Shown here one piece after another: positions 1-8,549 of a stretch of DNA of 64,000 nucleotides. The stretch spans positions 310,001-374,000 of the forward strand of contig NZ_CP010868.1 of NCBI RefSeq assembly GCF_000875775.1, read 5' to 3'. The DNA is from Nitrosopumilus piranensis (GTDB lineage: Archaea; Thermoproteota; Nitrososphaeria; Nitrososphaerales; Nitrosopumilaceae). Under the pieces are notes generated by a model. The model saw nothing but the letters and a program-made list of their open reading frames with translations. It did not search any database and was not told where the DNA came from. Each line of letters starts with the position of its first letter. The first letter of the stretch is position 1. A program made the translations under genes and the position numbers.

Positions 1-414
1 TACATTACTGAAGGACAAATTGTACTTGGTAGAGATTTGTTCAGACAAGGAGTATATCCACCAGTAAACATCTTGATGAGCCTTTCAAGATTGATGAAAG
101 ACGGTATTGGTGAAGGAAGTACCAGAGCAGACCATGGTGAAATTTCTAATCAAGTTTATGACGCATATTCTAGAGCACAGGAAGTTAGAGCACTTGCAGG
201 TATTGTAGGTAAAGCAGGACTTACTGAAATTGATTTGAAATACATGGATGTTGGTGATGTCTTTGAAAATGAATTCCTCTCACAGGCAACTGATGAGAAT
301 AGAACCATTGAAGAGACACTTGGTGTATTATGGAAGATTGTATCTAAACTACCAAAGAACGAAATTACAAAAATCAAAGATAAATACGTAGATCAATATT
401 ACAAGGAAGAGTAG
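1..414 (+). CDS. atpB: A-type ATP synthase subunit B, C-terminal part
   Basis: This is the 3' end of the non-catalytic nucleotide-binding subunit of the archaeal A-type H+-ATP synthase. The frame is open from base 1, so the gene begins before the window. The visible 137 residues contain the family's C-terminal signature GVYPPVNILMSLSRLM followed by the helical region, and end in the charged tail VDQYYKEE. It lies 4 bp before atpD, as expected for an ATP synthase operon. The protein sits in the cytoplasmic A1 headpiece. The identification is firm; only the truncation by the window limits it. Confidence 0.95.
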   Translation, partial: YITEGQIVLGRDLFRQGVYPPVNILMSLSRLMKDGIGEGSTRADHGEISNQVYDAYSRAQEVRALAGIVGKAGLTEIDLKYMDVGDVFENEFLSQATDENRTIEETLGVLWKIVSKLPKNEITKIKDKYVDQYYKEE

Positions 415-418
415 CAAA

Positions 419-1048
419 ATGTCGTTTGGACAAAATGTTGCTGCCACAAAAATTGAACTTTTCAAATACAAAAAATCTAGCCAAGTAGCCGTAATGGTTC
501 AGAAAATTTTAGATGATAAACGTAAAGTTCTTCTAAAAAACATTGAGGAGATGATTGAGGAAGCCTCAAAAGCAAGAGGTGGAATCTGGGAACCACTCCA
601 AGACATCTATAGTTCTGTTAACGAGGCATATCTTGCATTAGGAACTTCAACTGTAGACTCTGTTTCTGAATCTACCCCTGCTGTCATGGAAGTAGATGTT
701 AATGTTCGAAGAGTAGTTGATGTAAAAATTCCTGCACTAACTGTAACTGAAAAAGATACAAAATCAATGCCATATGGATTTGCCGATACAAACTCCTCTA
801 TTGATAGAGCAGCAAAACAGATCAAAGAACTATTGCCAAAAATATGCAAAGCTGCAGAATATGAAAACTCTATCTTCAGTCTTGCAAAAGCATTAGAAAA
901 GACTCAGAAATTACTTAACGCCCTTGAAAATGTAATTATTCCTCAATATCAACAAAAGGTGAGATTCATTATTGCTACCCTTGAGGAAAGAGAAAGAGAG
1001 GAATTCGCAAAGTTAAAAAAAGTCAAGGCTAAGATGGAGAGCAGGTAA
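419..1048 (+). CDS. atpD: A-type ATP synthase subunit D (central stalk)
   Basis: A 209-residue protein of the V/A-type ATP synthase subunit D family, the coiled-coil rotor shaft that turns inside the A/B hexamer. The length is normal for the family. The N-terminal part (FGQNVAATKIELFKYKK) and the C-terminal helix rich in Glu, Arg and Lys (about residues 165-209, with LEEREREEFAKLKKVK) are the two long helices expected. It starts with ATG 4 bp after atpB and ends 1 bp before a small gene, so all are probably cotranscribed. Confidence 0.93.
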   Translation: MSFGQNVAATKIELFKYKKSSQVAVMVQKILDDKRKVLLKNIEEMIEEASKARGGIWEPLQDIYSSVNEAYLALGTSTVDSVSESTPAVMEVDVNVRRVVDVKIPALTVTEKDTKSMPYGFADTNSSIDRAAKQIKELLPKICKAAEYENSIFSLAKALEKTQKLLNALENVIIPQYQQKVRFIIATLEEREREEFAKLKKVKAKMESR

Positions 1049-1049
1049 A

Positions 1050-1181
1050 ATGGCAAAAGAAGAAATTAAAAAACTAGTTGAAAATTCAAAGAAGACATTA
1101 GATGCAGATTATGATAATTTTGTAAAATCTGTTAATGATGATTTGACTTCTTTCAAAAAGAAAACTTTAGATCGAATTTGA
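1050..1181 (+). CDS. 43-residue charged helical protein in the ATP synthase operon
   Basis: A short gene, ATG to TGA, starting one base after the atpD stop. The product begins MAKEEIKKLVENSKKTL and ends KKKTLDRI. It is about one third Lys/Asp/Glu, has no membrane segment or cysteine, and reads as a single amphipathic helix. The tight coupling to atpD and the lack of competing frames argue that it is translated. I do not recognise a family. A role as a small accessory or peripheral-stalk piece of the ATP synthase is inference from position only. Confidence 0.6.
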   Translation: MAKEEIKKLVENSKKTLDADYDNFVKSVNDDLTSFKKKTLDRI

Positions 1182-1200
1182 GAAAATTATCCCAACATGA

Positions 1201-1209
1201 TTTAAATAT
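1201..1209 (+). promoter_or_regulatory. TATA element of atpK
   Basis: TTTAAATAT is centred about 29 bp before the atpK ATG, the spacing expected for a leaderless archaeal transcript. It suggests that atpK has its own promoter besides any read-through from atpD, which would fit the need for many more c-ring subunits than other subunits. Confidence 0.5.
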
Positions 1210-1233
1210 GGACCCAGTGGAGCCACATCGTAA

Positions 1234-1539
1234 ATGAAAACTATCGTCATGTTACTTTTGGCAGCATCAGCAATTTCAATTCTAGGTTCAACTGGAGTTG
1301 CATTTGCAGCAGAAGATGGTGCATCTAGTGGCGACTCGATGAAACTCCTTGGTGCTGGTTTGGCCTTTGGTATTGCAGCAGGTGGAGCAGGCATTGGTCT
1401 TGGTCAAGTAGGTGCAGCAGGTCTTGCAGTCATTAGTGAAAACCCAGCTTTACAATCTAAGGTATTCATCTTCGTAGGTATGGTCGAATCAATCGCAATC
1501 TACGGTATAGTTATGATGTTTATCATCTTAGGACAATAG
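1234..1539 (+). CDS. atpK: A-type ATP synthase subunit K (c-ring proteolipid)
   Basis: A 101-residue proteolipid that forms the membrane rotor ring and carries the ions. It begins with a hydrophobic signal-like segment (residues 1-26, ending GVAFAAEDG), followed by two membrane helices. The first is Gly/Ala-rich (about 37-67, GIAAGGAGIGLGQVG) and the second (about 76-100) contains the carboxylate Glu85 in VGMVESIAIYG. The N-terminal extension looks cleavable, as in several archaeal c subunits. It follows the small gene after atpD and has a good TATA element of its own. Confidence 0.95.
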   Translation: MKTIVMLLLAASAISILGSTGVAFAAEDGASSGDSMKLLGAGLAFGIAAGGAGIGLGQVGAAGLAVISENPALQSKVFIFVGMVESIAIYGIVMMFIILGQ

Positions 1540-1553
1540 TCCTACTACACACA

Positions 1554-1576
1554 TTTTTCAATTTTTAAAATTTTTT
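1554..1576. terminator. T-rich terminator between convergent atpK and pyrI
   Basis: Several T runs (ATTTTTC, ATTTTTAAAA, TTTTTTAA) lie between the convergent ends of atpK and pyrI. Archaeal RNA polymerase terminates at such runs without a hairpin. The A runs could serve the opposite strand. Confidence 0.45.
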
Positions 1577-2036
1577 AATTATATTTTAGTTGGTTTACAT
1601 CCAGTACTCTTGCACAATATCTGCACTTGAGAACAGTTCCTTCTTTGTCAATTACATCCATGATTGACTCTATGTGCTCAGTACTGTTTGTAATACAGTC
1701 TGGATTTGAGCATCGAAATATCTTATCAATCTCATTTGGTAGTGATACTCTTCTCTTCTCAACTAACTTGTAGTCCTTGATCATGTTGATGGTTGCCTTT
1801 GGTGCAATTACTGCAATCTTGTTGGTATCATCATCTTTTAGAAACTTGTTTTCTACTTTGATGATATCTTTTTTCTTAAACTTGCCACTTGGGACATTCA
1901 AGGCAATGGTGATTAAACTACCATCTTTACCGTCTATTCTCAATGCATTGAGCACTTGAAGACCCTTACCCTCATCTATATGGTCAATTACAGTGCCTTC
2001 TTTGATTCGTCGAACCATAAGTTCGGACTGTTCCAT
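1575..2036 (-). CDS. pyrI: Aspartate carbamoyltransferase regulatory chain
   Basis: The allosteric, zinc-binding subunit that binds nucleotide effectors and joins the catalytic trimers of aspartate transcarbamoylase in pyrimidine synthesis. The N-terminal effector domain shows RRIKEGTVIDHIDEGKG; the C-terminal zinc domain has CSNPDC and, further on, CRYC. I take the ATG at 2036 (153 aa, MEQSELMVRRIK) instead of an in-frame GTG at 2057, because the homologous core begins just after it and a TATATAT element lies about 26 bp upstream. It is divergent from pyrB, whereas many archaea have pyrB-pyrI in one operon. Confidence 0.92.
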   Translation of the reverse strand: MEQSELMVRRIKEGTVIDHIDEGKGLQVLNALRIDGKDGSLITIALNVPSGKFKKKDIIKVENKFLKDDDTNKIAVIAPKATINMIKDYKLVEKRRVSLPNEIDKIFRCSNPDCITNSTEHIESIMDVIDKEGTVLKCRYCARVLDVNQLKYN

Positions 2037-2077
2037 CAGAATACTTTGTATACCCACCTGTATATATCATTGAGAGC
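2037..2077. promoter_or_regulatory. Divergent pyrI/pyrB promoter region
   Basis: The 41 bp between the two starts must hold both promoters. GTATAC (about 2048-2053) lies some 26 bp before the pyrB ATG, and TATATAT (about 2061-2067) lies some 26 bp before the pyrI ATG. Both genes therefore look leaderless, and the two promoters overlap so closely that they may compete. Confidence 0.5.
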
Positions 2078-3007
2078 ATGAACGAGTTCTACCAAAAAGA
2101 CATAATCTCAATTAAGGACTTTGGCAAGGATCAACTCGAAAAAATCTTTGCATCTACTGATAAAATAATGCAGCTGAGTCCCTCTGATAGAAGAGAGATT
2201 TGCAAGGGAAAGACATTGGCATATTTATTCTATGAACCAAGTACTAGAACTCGTCTAAGTTTTGACTCTGCAATGGCATCAGTTGGTGGAAATTCTTTAG
2301 GAATATCTGATACAAATTCTTCATCAACCCAGAAAGGTGAAAGCCTAGCTGATACCGTTAGAATAATGTCGATTTACTCTGATGTACTGGTCTTACGACA
2401 TACCCTTGATGGCTCTAGTAGATTTGCAGCTGAAGTTTCAGACAAACCTGTAATCAATGCTGGTAGTGGTACAGAAGAGCACCCAACTCAGGCAATTCAA
2501 GACTTGTTTACAATTAAAAAAGAAAAGAAAAAGATTGATGGACTAAAGATTGGAATTGTAGGTGACCTAAAGTATGGAAGAACAGTTTACTCTTTGCTAT
2601 ATGGACTTGGAAACTATGATGTTGATGTACACCTGATTTCTCCAGAATCATTAAGAATAAGATCTGATTCTACTTATGAAATCAAACAGAGATTAGACTA
2701 TAAAGAATCTACAAACATTGAAGAGCACATAGATGAATTAGATGTTCTTTATGTTACAAGAATTCAAAAGGAGAGGTTCCCTGATGAAGAAGAATATCTC
2801 AAGGTAAAGGGAAGTTATGTTGTGGGATTAGATTTGCTAAAACAAATGAAAGAAGACAGTATAATTTTACATCCACTTCCAAGAATTGATGAAATCTCAC
2901 CAGACATTGATAAGACAAAAAATGCAAAATACTTTGAGCAGGCCGAATATGGAAAACATACTCGTGCTGCTTTGTTAGGCTTGACATTAAATGAGAACGG
3001 TTTTTAA
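2078..3007 (+). CDS. pyrB: Aspartate carbamoyltransferase catalytic chain
   Basis: Catalyses carbamoyl phosphate plus L-aspartate to N-carbamoyl-L-aspartate, the first committed step of pyrimidine synthesis. The 309-residue length is normal. The carbamoyl-phosphate site YEPSTRTRLSFDSAM is near residue 52, EEHPTQAIQDLFTI follows near 137, and the substrate loop HPLPRIDEI is near 266. It begins with ATG just after a TATA element and is divergent from pyrI, its allosteric partner. Confidence 0.96.
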   Translation: MNEFYQKDIISIKDFGKDQLEKIFASTDKIMQLSPSDRREICKGKTLAYLFYEPSTRTRLSFDSAMASVGGNSLGISDTNSSSTQKGESLADTVRIMSIYSDVLVLRHTLDGSSRFAAEVSDKPVINAGSGTEEHPTQAIQDLFTIKKEKKKIDGLKIGIVGDLKYGRTVYSLLYGLGNYDVDVHLISPESLRIRSDSTYEIKQRLDYKESTNIEEHIDELDVLYVTRIQKERFPDEEEYLKVKGSYVVGLDLLKQMKEDSIILHPLPRIDEISPDIDKTKNAKYFEQAEYGKHTRAALLGLTLNENGF

Positions 3008-3057
3008 TTTTTAGAACATCCGTATTCCATATATCTAGAGACGTTTCAATATGATTA

Positions 3058-3768
3058 TTGACAGAAACTAAAACTATTCCGATATTTCCTCTTGATTTAG
3101 TCTTGTTTCCTAGACAAGAGTTGCCACTGCGAATATTTGAGCCTAGATACAAACAGTTAGTTGATGATTGCATGCTAGGCGATGGTCAGTTTGGTGTATG
3201 TCTAATTGATGAACAAAATTCTGTAAATGGCTGGAATGCTCCAAAGCAGATAGGAACAATTGCAAAAATCACAAAATGTGAAGATGTGGAAATTGATGGC
3301 TTACAACTGCACATTGAAACATTAGGACGAAATTCATTTAAAATTAAAAAAATTATTCCTCCAACAATTCCTCAACCTGAAAACTATGATCCACTCTCTG
3401 TTGAGGGTCATCAACAAATTTCTGAAATGCATGAAAAAATTGGAACTGAGGAAAAAATGTACATTCAAGCAGAAGTTGAAATGATTCCAGAAATCGATGA
3501 GAATATTTCTCTTGAACAGTGGGAGAAGCTTGTAGAGTTGTGGAAAAAGAAGATTGTAAAACAGGCATTGCCGCAGGTAGTTGAACCGCACTCACTTGAT
3601 CATGTTTTAGAACAGTACTATCTTACAACTGATACACCTACTATTGATTACATTTACTCGCTTTCTGCACTTGGAGCAAAGGATCCCAATGAATTACAGC
3701 CAATTTTGGAGTCAACAACAATGGATGAATTGATTCAAAAGGTTGAAGAATTGCTGACAATAAAATAA
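3058..3768 (+). CDS. Lon N-terminal (LON substrate-binding) domain protein
   Basis: A stand-alone protein of 236 residues with the LON substrate-binding fold. The opening TIPIFPLDLVLFPRQELPL and RIFEPRYKQLVDDCM are the classic signature. There is no AAA+ or protease domain, so it is not a Lon protease; such proteins are thought to bind peptides or act in quality control. The start is a TTG. The ATG at 3051 is out of frame and soon stops, and an ATATATCT TATA-like element lies about 26 bp before the TTG. Residues 125-236 are helical and without a recognised motif. Confidence 0.8.
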   Translation: MTETKTIPIFPLDLVLFPRQELPLRIFEPRYKQLVDDCMLGDGQFGVCLIDEQNSVNGWNAPKQIGTIAKITKCEDVEIDGLQLHIETLGRNSFKIKKIIPPTIPQPENYDPLSVEGHQQISEMHEKIGTEEKMYIQAEVEMIPEIDENISLEQWEKLVELWKKKIVKQALPQVVEPHSLDHVLEQYYLTTDTPTIDYIYSLSALGAKDPNELQPILESTTMDELIQKVEELLTIK

Positions 3769-3787
3769 CCCTTAGGTAGAATTTGAT

Positions 3788-5161
3788 ATGATGTCACTTA
3801 CAAAATTCGCAATCTTAGCATTAGCAGCATGTTTGCTATTTCCAGCCAACAGTGTTTACGGACATGGGTTGGGAATTGATACCATATCTTCAGTAAATGT
3901 TGCTGGCAAAAACATCTCAATATCAGTAGAGATGCCAATGTATTTTGAAAATGAACAAGAACAAATCACAATTACTGCAACAGAAACTAAAACAGGTGAC
4001 CCTGCAAAAAATGTCACATTTCTCATTGGATTATTCCATAGTAATGAAATGATTTTTAGAAATTACTTTTTTACAGAAAATGGTGTTTTACCAATTAAGA
4101 TTGCATCACAACCAGAACTTGATGATTTTGTAATTAATGGAGAACAAGATTCACTTCTTGGAGCATATCATGGAACAGAATCATCTCCAATTGAAATCGT
4201 TGGTCCAATTTTTGATTCAGGTGGATTATACACTTTTGAAATTGAAGTTAGAACTATTGATGAGCCCACTAACATCATAGAAAACTCTGGTGTGCATCGC
4301 GCTGATTTGAGTATTATTGAGACTAGTTCTCATCCTCAAAAAGATGCTGAAGGAAATGATGTGGAGTTTCGTCTAAAATCATATTTTGATCAAATCTCAA
4401 ATTTTGAGTATGATCCTGTGGCCAAACAAGTAACATTTGAGATGCCTTTTGACTGGAGTGAAAGTCACATGTCTCATGTTTCAGTTGTACATGAAGAGGT
4501 ACATTTTCCAAAAGATTTTGTTGAATTTTTGGCTCCAAGCTATTCAGGATATGCAAATGGAATAGAGTTATTCAAATCTTCAGTATCTGTTGATGACTAT
4601 ACTGAAGATCATGAAAGAATAGTTCATTTTGTTTTGTTACAGGATCATCTGAGATTTTTAAAAAATGAAATGAGAAAATCTGATGAACCACTACCTGACA
4701 ACATTGTATTTACTCTAGCTACTAGTGACAAACCCGCTTTTCCATTAGAGGCATACACAAAAAGTGAAGATTTCAAAGTTAATCTATCGTGGGATCCTGC
4801 AAATTTAGAACCAGGTGTTGATACTAATTTTGTTTTTACTATTAGAGATGGTAGAACAAATGATCCTCTTAGAAATTCTGATTACACATTTGTAATAATT
4901 CAAAGTGGAGAAGAGATTCATCGCGTATCAGGAACAGCACAAGTTGGTGGCGAATTTGAAAAATATACATTTGCAGAAGACCAAACAGGTCCTACAATAA
5001 TTAAATTTGAAAACATAAGAAACACAGGTCAGGAAACTGAATTTGGTATGGTAGTTGCACCAGAATTTGGTACCATTGCAATTATGATTCTTGTAGTTGC
5101 GTTAATTGGAATAATTGGTGTCAGTCGAAAGTATGCGACATTTTCTTTCACAAGGGTCTAA
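3788..5161 (+). CDS. Secreted surface protein with PEFG-type C-terminal sorting signal
   Basis: A 457-residue protein with a signal peptide (about 1-25, ending NSVYG) followed by HGLGIDTIS. The last about 35 residues form a PEFG-CTERM tripartite signal: VAPEFGTIAIMIL, a hydrophobic helix, then basic residues. Such signals are thought to be cut by an archaeosortase that anchors the protein outside the cell. The block EMPFDWSESHMSHVSVVHEE recurs in the products of 44324-46033 and 46276-47823, so this is one of three paralogues. The last extracellular domain (about 335-425) resembles that after the cupredoxin at 31494-32528. The molecular function is unknown. Confidence 0.8.
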   Translation: MMSLTKFAILALAACLLFPANSVYGHGLGIDTISSVNVAGKNISISVEMPMYFENEQEQITITATETKTGDPAKNVTFLIGLFHSNEMIFRNYFFTENGVLPIKIASQPELDDFVINGEQDSLLGAYHGTESSPIEIVGPIFDSGGLYTFEIEVRTIDEPTNIIENSGVHRADLSIIETSSHPQKDAEGNDVEFRLKSYFDQISNFEYDPVAKQVTFEMPFDWSESHMSHVSVVHEEVHFPKDFVEFLAPSYSGYANGIELFKSSVSVDDYTEDHERIVHFVLLQDHLRFLKNEMRKSDEPLPDNIVFTLATSDKPAFPLEAYTKSEDFKVNLSWDPANLEPGVDTNFVFTIRDGRTNDPLRNSDYTFVIIQSGEEIHRVSGTAQVGGEFEKYTFAEDQTGPTIIKFENIRNTGQETEFGMVVAPEFGTIAIMILVVALIGIIGVSRKYATFSFTRV

Positions 5162-5236
5162 TTTCTCTTAAAACCGTTTCAATCTAGGCACAAAAATCTA
5201 TCTAGTAATTATATATGAGTTTCTAGTGGAACTTTT

Positions 5237-6544
5237 GTGGACAAAAAAGAACTAGCAAAAATTGTAGGCGATGTACGTGCACAAAATTCCATATTCTCAG
5301 ACAAGTCATTTCTTGACAATTTAGCTGTTCCAAACTCCATTATTGGAAGGGAATCTGAATCAAAGAAACTCGTTAAATTTTTACTATCTTACGAAAAGGG
5401 TCTAGTTGTTCCCCTTGTCTCCATTTATGGAAGAAGCGGTTCAGGAAAATCAACTATAGTACAATTTGTCTGCAAAAACTTGGATGTGGACTTTTGTTAT
5501 GTTAATCTAAGAAAGGCAAAGACAGTTTTTGGATGCATAAATCTGATATTATCTGAACTGGGACATGAAAATCTCAAAAATGCTCAGGGAGTCAGTAATG
5601 CTTTTGTTATTCTTGAGAAATTAATTTTACAGACATTAGAAAAATCAAACAACTCTCTTTTTGTGTTGTGTCTTGATGAATTTGATACACTATTTTATGA
5701 TAAACGAGGCAAGCCCTCAGACTTTGTTTACAAGCTTGTTGTACTTGTTGAAAAACTTCGCGCACTAAAAAAACACATGTGCATTGTAACAATATCAAAC
5801 AAAGTGTTATCTGAATTTAATTTGGATGATCGAGTCATATCTAGAGTTGGAACTTCGGAGATTTACTTTGATTCTTATTCTCAAAGTGATGTGCTAAAGA
5901 TAATTCGTAATAGGGCAAAAAAATCATTTTTAAAAAAAATAGATGATGATGTTTTGCAGCATTGTGCTTATATTAGCTCTGAAGAGCACGGTGATGCAAG
6001 ACGTGCAATTGATCTTCTTAGGACTAGTGGCGAAATAGCTGGAATTGAAAACAAGAACATCTCAAAGAAGCATGTTGATGAAGCAGTTTCCCAACTACAA
6101 AAAAATCAGATAACTACCATAATCTCTGGTGGCTCGTATCATTTCAGGCTTGCATGTGCTGCACTATCCTGGCTCACATATGTCAACGATGAGGGATGGC
6201 ATAGCACATCTGAACTATTCAAACAGTATCAAAAAATTATCTCATCTGATACTAGGCAGATATCTTACAGACGATTCTCCGAAATGCTAGTTGAATTGGT
6301 AAACTCTGGCATTGCAGTATCTAAAACGGAATCCAAGGGACGACATGGATATGGCAGCCAATTCAAGCTTTCAGTTGATCCTGACTTGATTGGAAACTCT
6401 TGTTTTCCTGACTGGTGGCCTAGTGTTGTAGAATCAAAAAAGAGAAAAGATGATGCACTTCGAAGTATGAAAGCACTCAAGTCACTTTCTTTTGGAAGAC
6501 GCCGTTCCCGATTTGGTAATCTATATCGTAATCTTGGATTGTGA
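5237..6544 (+). CDS. cdc6: Orc1/Cdc6 replication initiator ATPase
   Basis: An archaeal Orc1/Cdc6 protein of 435 residues that binds the replication origin and helps load the MCM helicase. The Walker A motif GRSGSGKST lies at residues 65-73. Walker B is LCLDEFDTL near 150. The sensor 2 region GDARRAIDLLRTSGEIA lies near 253, followed by a winged helix (about 300-400). The start is GTG at 5237. The C-terminal residues RRRSRFGNLYRNLGL are basic. No clear origin recognition box is visible nearby, so an adjacent origin cannot be claimed. Confidence 0.92.
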   Translation: MDKKELAKIVGDVRAQNSIFSDKSFLDNLAVPNSIIGRESESKKLVKFLLSYEKGLVVPLVSIYGRSGSGKSTIVQFVCKNLDVDFCYVNLRKAKTVFGCINLILSELGHENLKNAQGVSNAFVILEKLILQTLEKSNNSLFVLCLDEFDTLFYDKRGKPSDFVYKLVVLVEKLRALKKHMCIVTISNKVLSEFNLDDRVISRVGTSEIYFDSYSQSDVLKIIRNRAKKSFLKKIDDDVLQHCAYISSEEHGDARRAIDLLRTSGEIAGIENKNISKKHVDEAVSQLQKNQITTIISGGSYHFRLACAALSWLTYVNDEGWHSTSELFKQYQKIISSDTRQISYRRFSEMLVELVNSGIAVSKTESKGRHGYGSQFKLSVDPDLIGNSCFPDWWPSVVESKKRKDDALRSMKALKSLSFGRRRSRFGNLYRNLGL

Positions 6545-6685
6545 AATGTACAATCCTAAATTAGGAAAAAGATGTAAATGTTAAAGTATGAACTAAAAAA
6601 AATTTCTTTTTAGAAAATACATCTCAAATATGGACTTTAGTATATTTTAAATAAAACCATTCTTAACTATTTTTTAGTAAAACAT

Positions 6686-6745
6686 GGCTATGACATTAGC
6701 CAAGGATTAAACCTGAACTGCTTCGTGCTAATAATGTCTACAGAA
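6686..6745 (+). promoter_or_regulatory. Fluoride riboswitch (crcB RNA motif)
   Basis: The leader of crcB folds like the fluoride aptamer. P1 is GGCT (6686-6689) with AGCC (6698-6701), closing the loop ATGACATT. The loop part GACATT (6692-6697) is exactly complementary to AATGTC (6733-6738), which makes the defining pseudoknot. AAAC (6709-6712) and GCTAATAATGTCTACAG line up with the conserved elements of the known aptamer. The P3 stem is weak by eye and 7 nt are added after P1. The gene directly downstream is a fluoride channel, which strongly supports the call. Confidence 0.72.
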
Positions 6746-6763
6746 CATTGGAAGTATGTAGAC

Positions 6764-7147
6764 ATGATAAAGATAATTGAACTAATATTTTTGGCAATTG
6801 GAGGAGCAGCAGGCGCAATATTACGTTTTAAGTTGATTGAATCTGAATTGATGTTTGGTTTTTTACCAATCAGTATCTTAGTTGCAAATATTGTGGGTTC
6901 ATTTGTTTTAGGGGCATTTATGATAATTTCTAATCAATGGCATTTGGATAGTCGATATACATTTTTAGTTGCATTTGGTTTTTGTGGCTCCTTAACAACA
7001 ATGTCTGCATTTGCTCTAGATTCTACTACTATGCTACAACAATCCCACATAGGATTTGCAATGATCAATATTTTGCTTAATGTAAGTCTGTCTCTAGGCT
7101 CAATCTTTGCTGGAAAAACCATCTTTTCCATGATTATTGAATCATAA
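6764..7147 (+). CDS. crcB: Fluoride channel (Fluc/CrcB)
   Basis: A small, four-helix membrane protein that exports fluoride as a dual-topology dimer. The motifs GGAAGAILRFK (about residues 10-20), LVANIVGSFVLGAF and GFCGSLTTMSAF are the family signatures. I choose ATG 6764 (127 aa, MIKIIELIFLAIGG). The in-frame GTG at 6725 and ATG at 6734 lie inside the riboswitch, the latter in its pseudoknot strand. Regulation is probably by the fluoride riboswitch upstream. Confidence 0.92.
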   Translation: MIKIIELIFLAIGGAAGAILRFKLIESELMFGFLPISILVANIVGSFVLGAFMIISNQWHLDSRYTFLVAFGFCGSLTTMSAFALDSTTMLQQSHIGFAMINILLNVSLSLGSIFAGKTIFSMIIES

Positions 7148-7356
7148 ATCAATTCAATGCATAACAAATTTCTAATATTTTTTTAATTTACATAAATTTA
7201 GATCATCATTGTGAATAATTGGTGGAACTTTGTGATGCTAACAAAGAGTAAGTTTTTTGAGTAAAATAACTGGTTGGTTTCTATGGATTTAGATCTTTTC
7301 TTCTTTATTGTTAAATATGAAATAATTTACTTTCAATTAAGTTGCAAATTTTGCTT

Positions 7357-7788
7357 TCACTCTAATTCTGAAACAAACTCTTTTACTTTTTGTTCAATTT
7401 GGTCACGAATCTCACGTACTTTCTCAATTGGTTTGTCTTTTGGATCCTCAATATTCCATTCTATCATTTTTGGAACCATTGATGTTGGACACATTCCTTT
7501 GTCCATACATCCCATGTTTACTGCTTTTTTGCTGGTTCTGATCATCTCTTCAGTTATTGCCTTTGCCTCATGCTTTGACATGTCAATTCCAACTTCGTTC
7601 ATTGCCTGAATTGCAAGCGGATTGACATATCCTTTGGGCTCTGTACCTCCACTGACTGCCTCGTATTCTTTTGGGGCATATTTTCTAAAAAAGGCTTCAG
7701 CCATCTGGCTTCTGCCCGAATTTTCAACACATGCAAACATTATCCTTGTTTTAGGTTTTGATTTTCCAAATAAACCCATTTCTATCAC
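7357..7788 (-). CDS. arsC: Arsenate reductase / low-molecular-weight phosphatase family
   Basis: A 143-residue protein of the thioredoxin-linked ArsC family, which reduces arsenate to arsenite. The active-site P-loop is ACVENSGRSQMAEAFF (about residues 19-34), with the nucleophilic Cys and Arg of the CX5R motif. Other cysteines occur in MGCMDKGMCPTS (about 93-105), where the resolving thiols are expected. It overlaps the upstream methyltransferase gene by 4 bp, so the two form one operon of arsenic detoxification. Confidence 0.9.
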   Translation of the reverse strand: MIEMGLFGKSKPKTRIMFACVENSGRSQMAEAFFRKYAPKEYEAVSGGTEPKGYVNPLAIQAMNEVGIDMSKHEAKAITEEMIRTSKKAVNMGCMDKGMCPTSMVPKMIEWNIEDPKDKPIEKVREIRDQIEQKVKEFVSELE

Positions 7789-8543
7789 TTTGTTGCCTTG
7801 ATTACAAGACTAGTAATCTTTCTACCATTGATTTTTTCTCCTTCCATGTATGCTCTTTCTTCTAAGACTTGAATTTTTTCAAATCCTGCTTGTCTCATAC
7901 ATGAAAGATAGTTTTCTTTTGTCAGTGCACCATCAATGCATTCACACCATTGATCTGAATTAACTTCCCCTGAAGGTAACTCCACATCTGTGATTAAATC
8001 TGAAATCACCATTCTTCCATTGCTTCTTAAAATTCTAAAGACTTCTTTGAATGCATTTGTTTTGTTTGTTGTAAGATTGATTACGCAATTGCTAATTACT
8101 GCGTCAACTGAGTTGTGATCCAACGGAATTGACTCTTCAATGTCTCCTTTTTTAAATTCAACATTAGAGTAATTTCCCTTTAGTGCATTTTCTCTGGCTT
8201 TCTCAAGCATTTGGTCTGTCATGTCAATTCCTATTGCTTTTCCAGAGTCCAATACTTTTTTTGCAGCTAAAAATATATCAATTCCAGCTCCTGAACCCAA
8301 ATCAACTACAATCTCACCTTCTTTTAGTTCTGCGTGATTAATTGGAGCACCACATCCAACACCTAAAATTGCTTCTTGTGGTATTGACTCGAGATCCTTT
8401 TGATCATAACCAATCAATTTTGTTGCGTCAACAAGAGAATCTCCAGTGGTACATTCTCCCGGCATACAACAACAGTCATCATTTCCAGACATTACTATCT
8501 TGGAATATCTTTTTTTGATATCTTCTTTAATTGAATTTTCCAT
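7785..8543 (-). CDS. arsM: Arsenite S-adenosylmethionine methyltransferase
   Basis: A class I methyltransferase of the ArsM family, which methylates As(III). The SAM motif [19 protein letters not shown] lies near residue 80. Cysteines that could bind arsenic are present: [10 protein letters not shown] near the N-terminus, [14 protein letters not shown] and WCECIDG. I start at ATG 8543 (252 aa, [11 protein letters not shown]). An in-frame start at 8642 would overlap the divergent regulator and lacks homology. The gene is followed by arsC with a 4-bp overlap and faces an HxlR-type regulator. Confidence 0.9.
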   Translation of the reverse strand: MENSIKEDIKKRYSKIVMSGNDDCCCMPGECTTGDSLVDATKLIGYDQKDLESIPQEAILGVGCGAPINHAELKEGEIVVDLGSGAGIDIFLAAKKVLDSGKAIGIDMTDQMLEKARENALKGNYSNVEFKKGDIEESIPLDHNSVDAVISNCVINLTTNKTNAFKEVFRILRSNGRMVISDLITDVELPSGEVNSDQWCECIDGALTKENYLSCMRQAGFEKIQVLEERAYMEGEKINGRKITSLVIKATK

Positions 8544-8549
8544 GCTATG

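Noticed and set aside
6545-6680. Possible replication origin next to cdc6
   Set aside because: The gap is AT-rich and has short dyads (TCCTAAATTAGGA at 6554-6566; GGATTG/CAATCC at 6536-6556), but no repeated origin recognition box is visible. Proximity to cdc6 alone is not enough.
7274-7609. Plus-strand frame overlapping arsC
   Set aside because: It is mostly antisense to arsC and has no promoter or plausible protein character.
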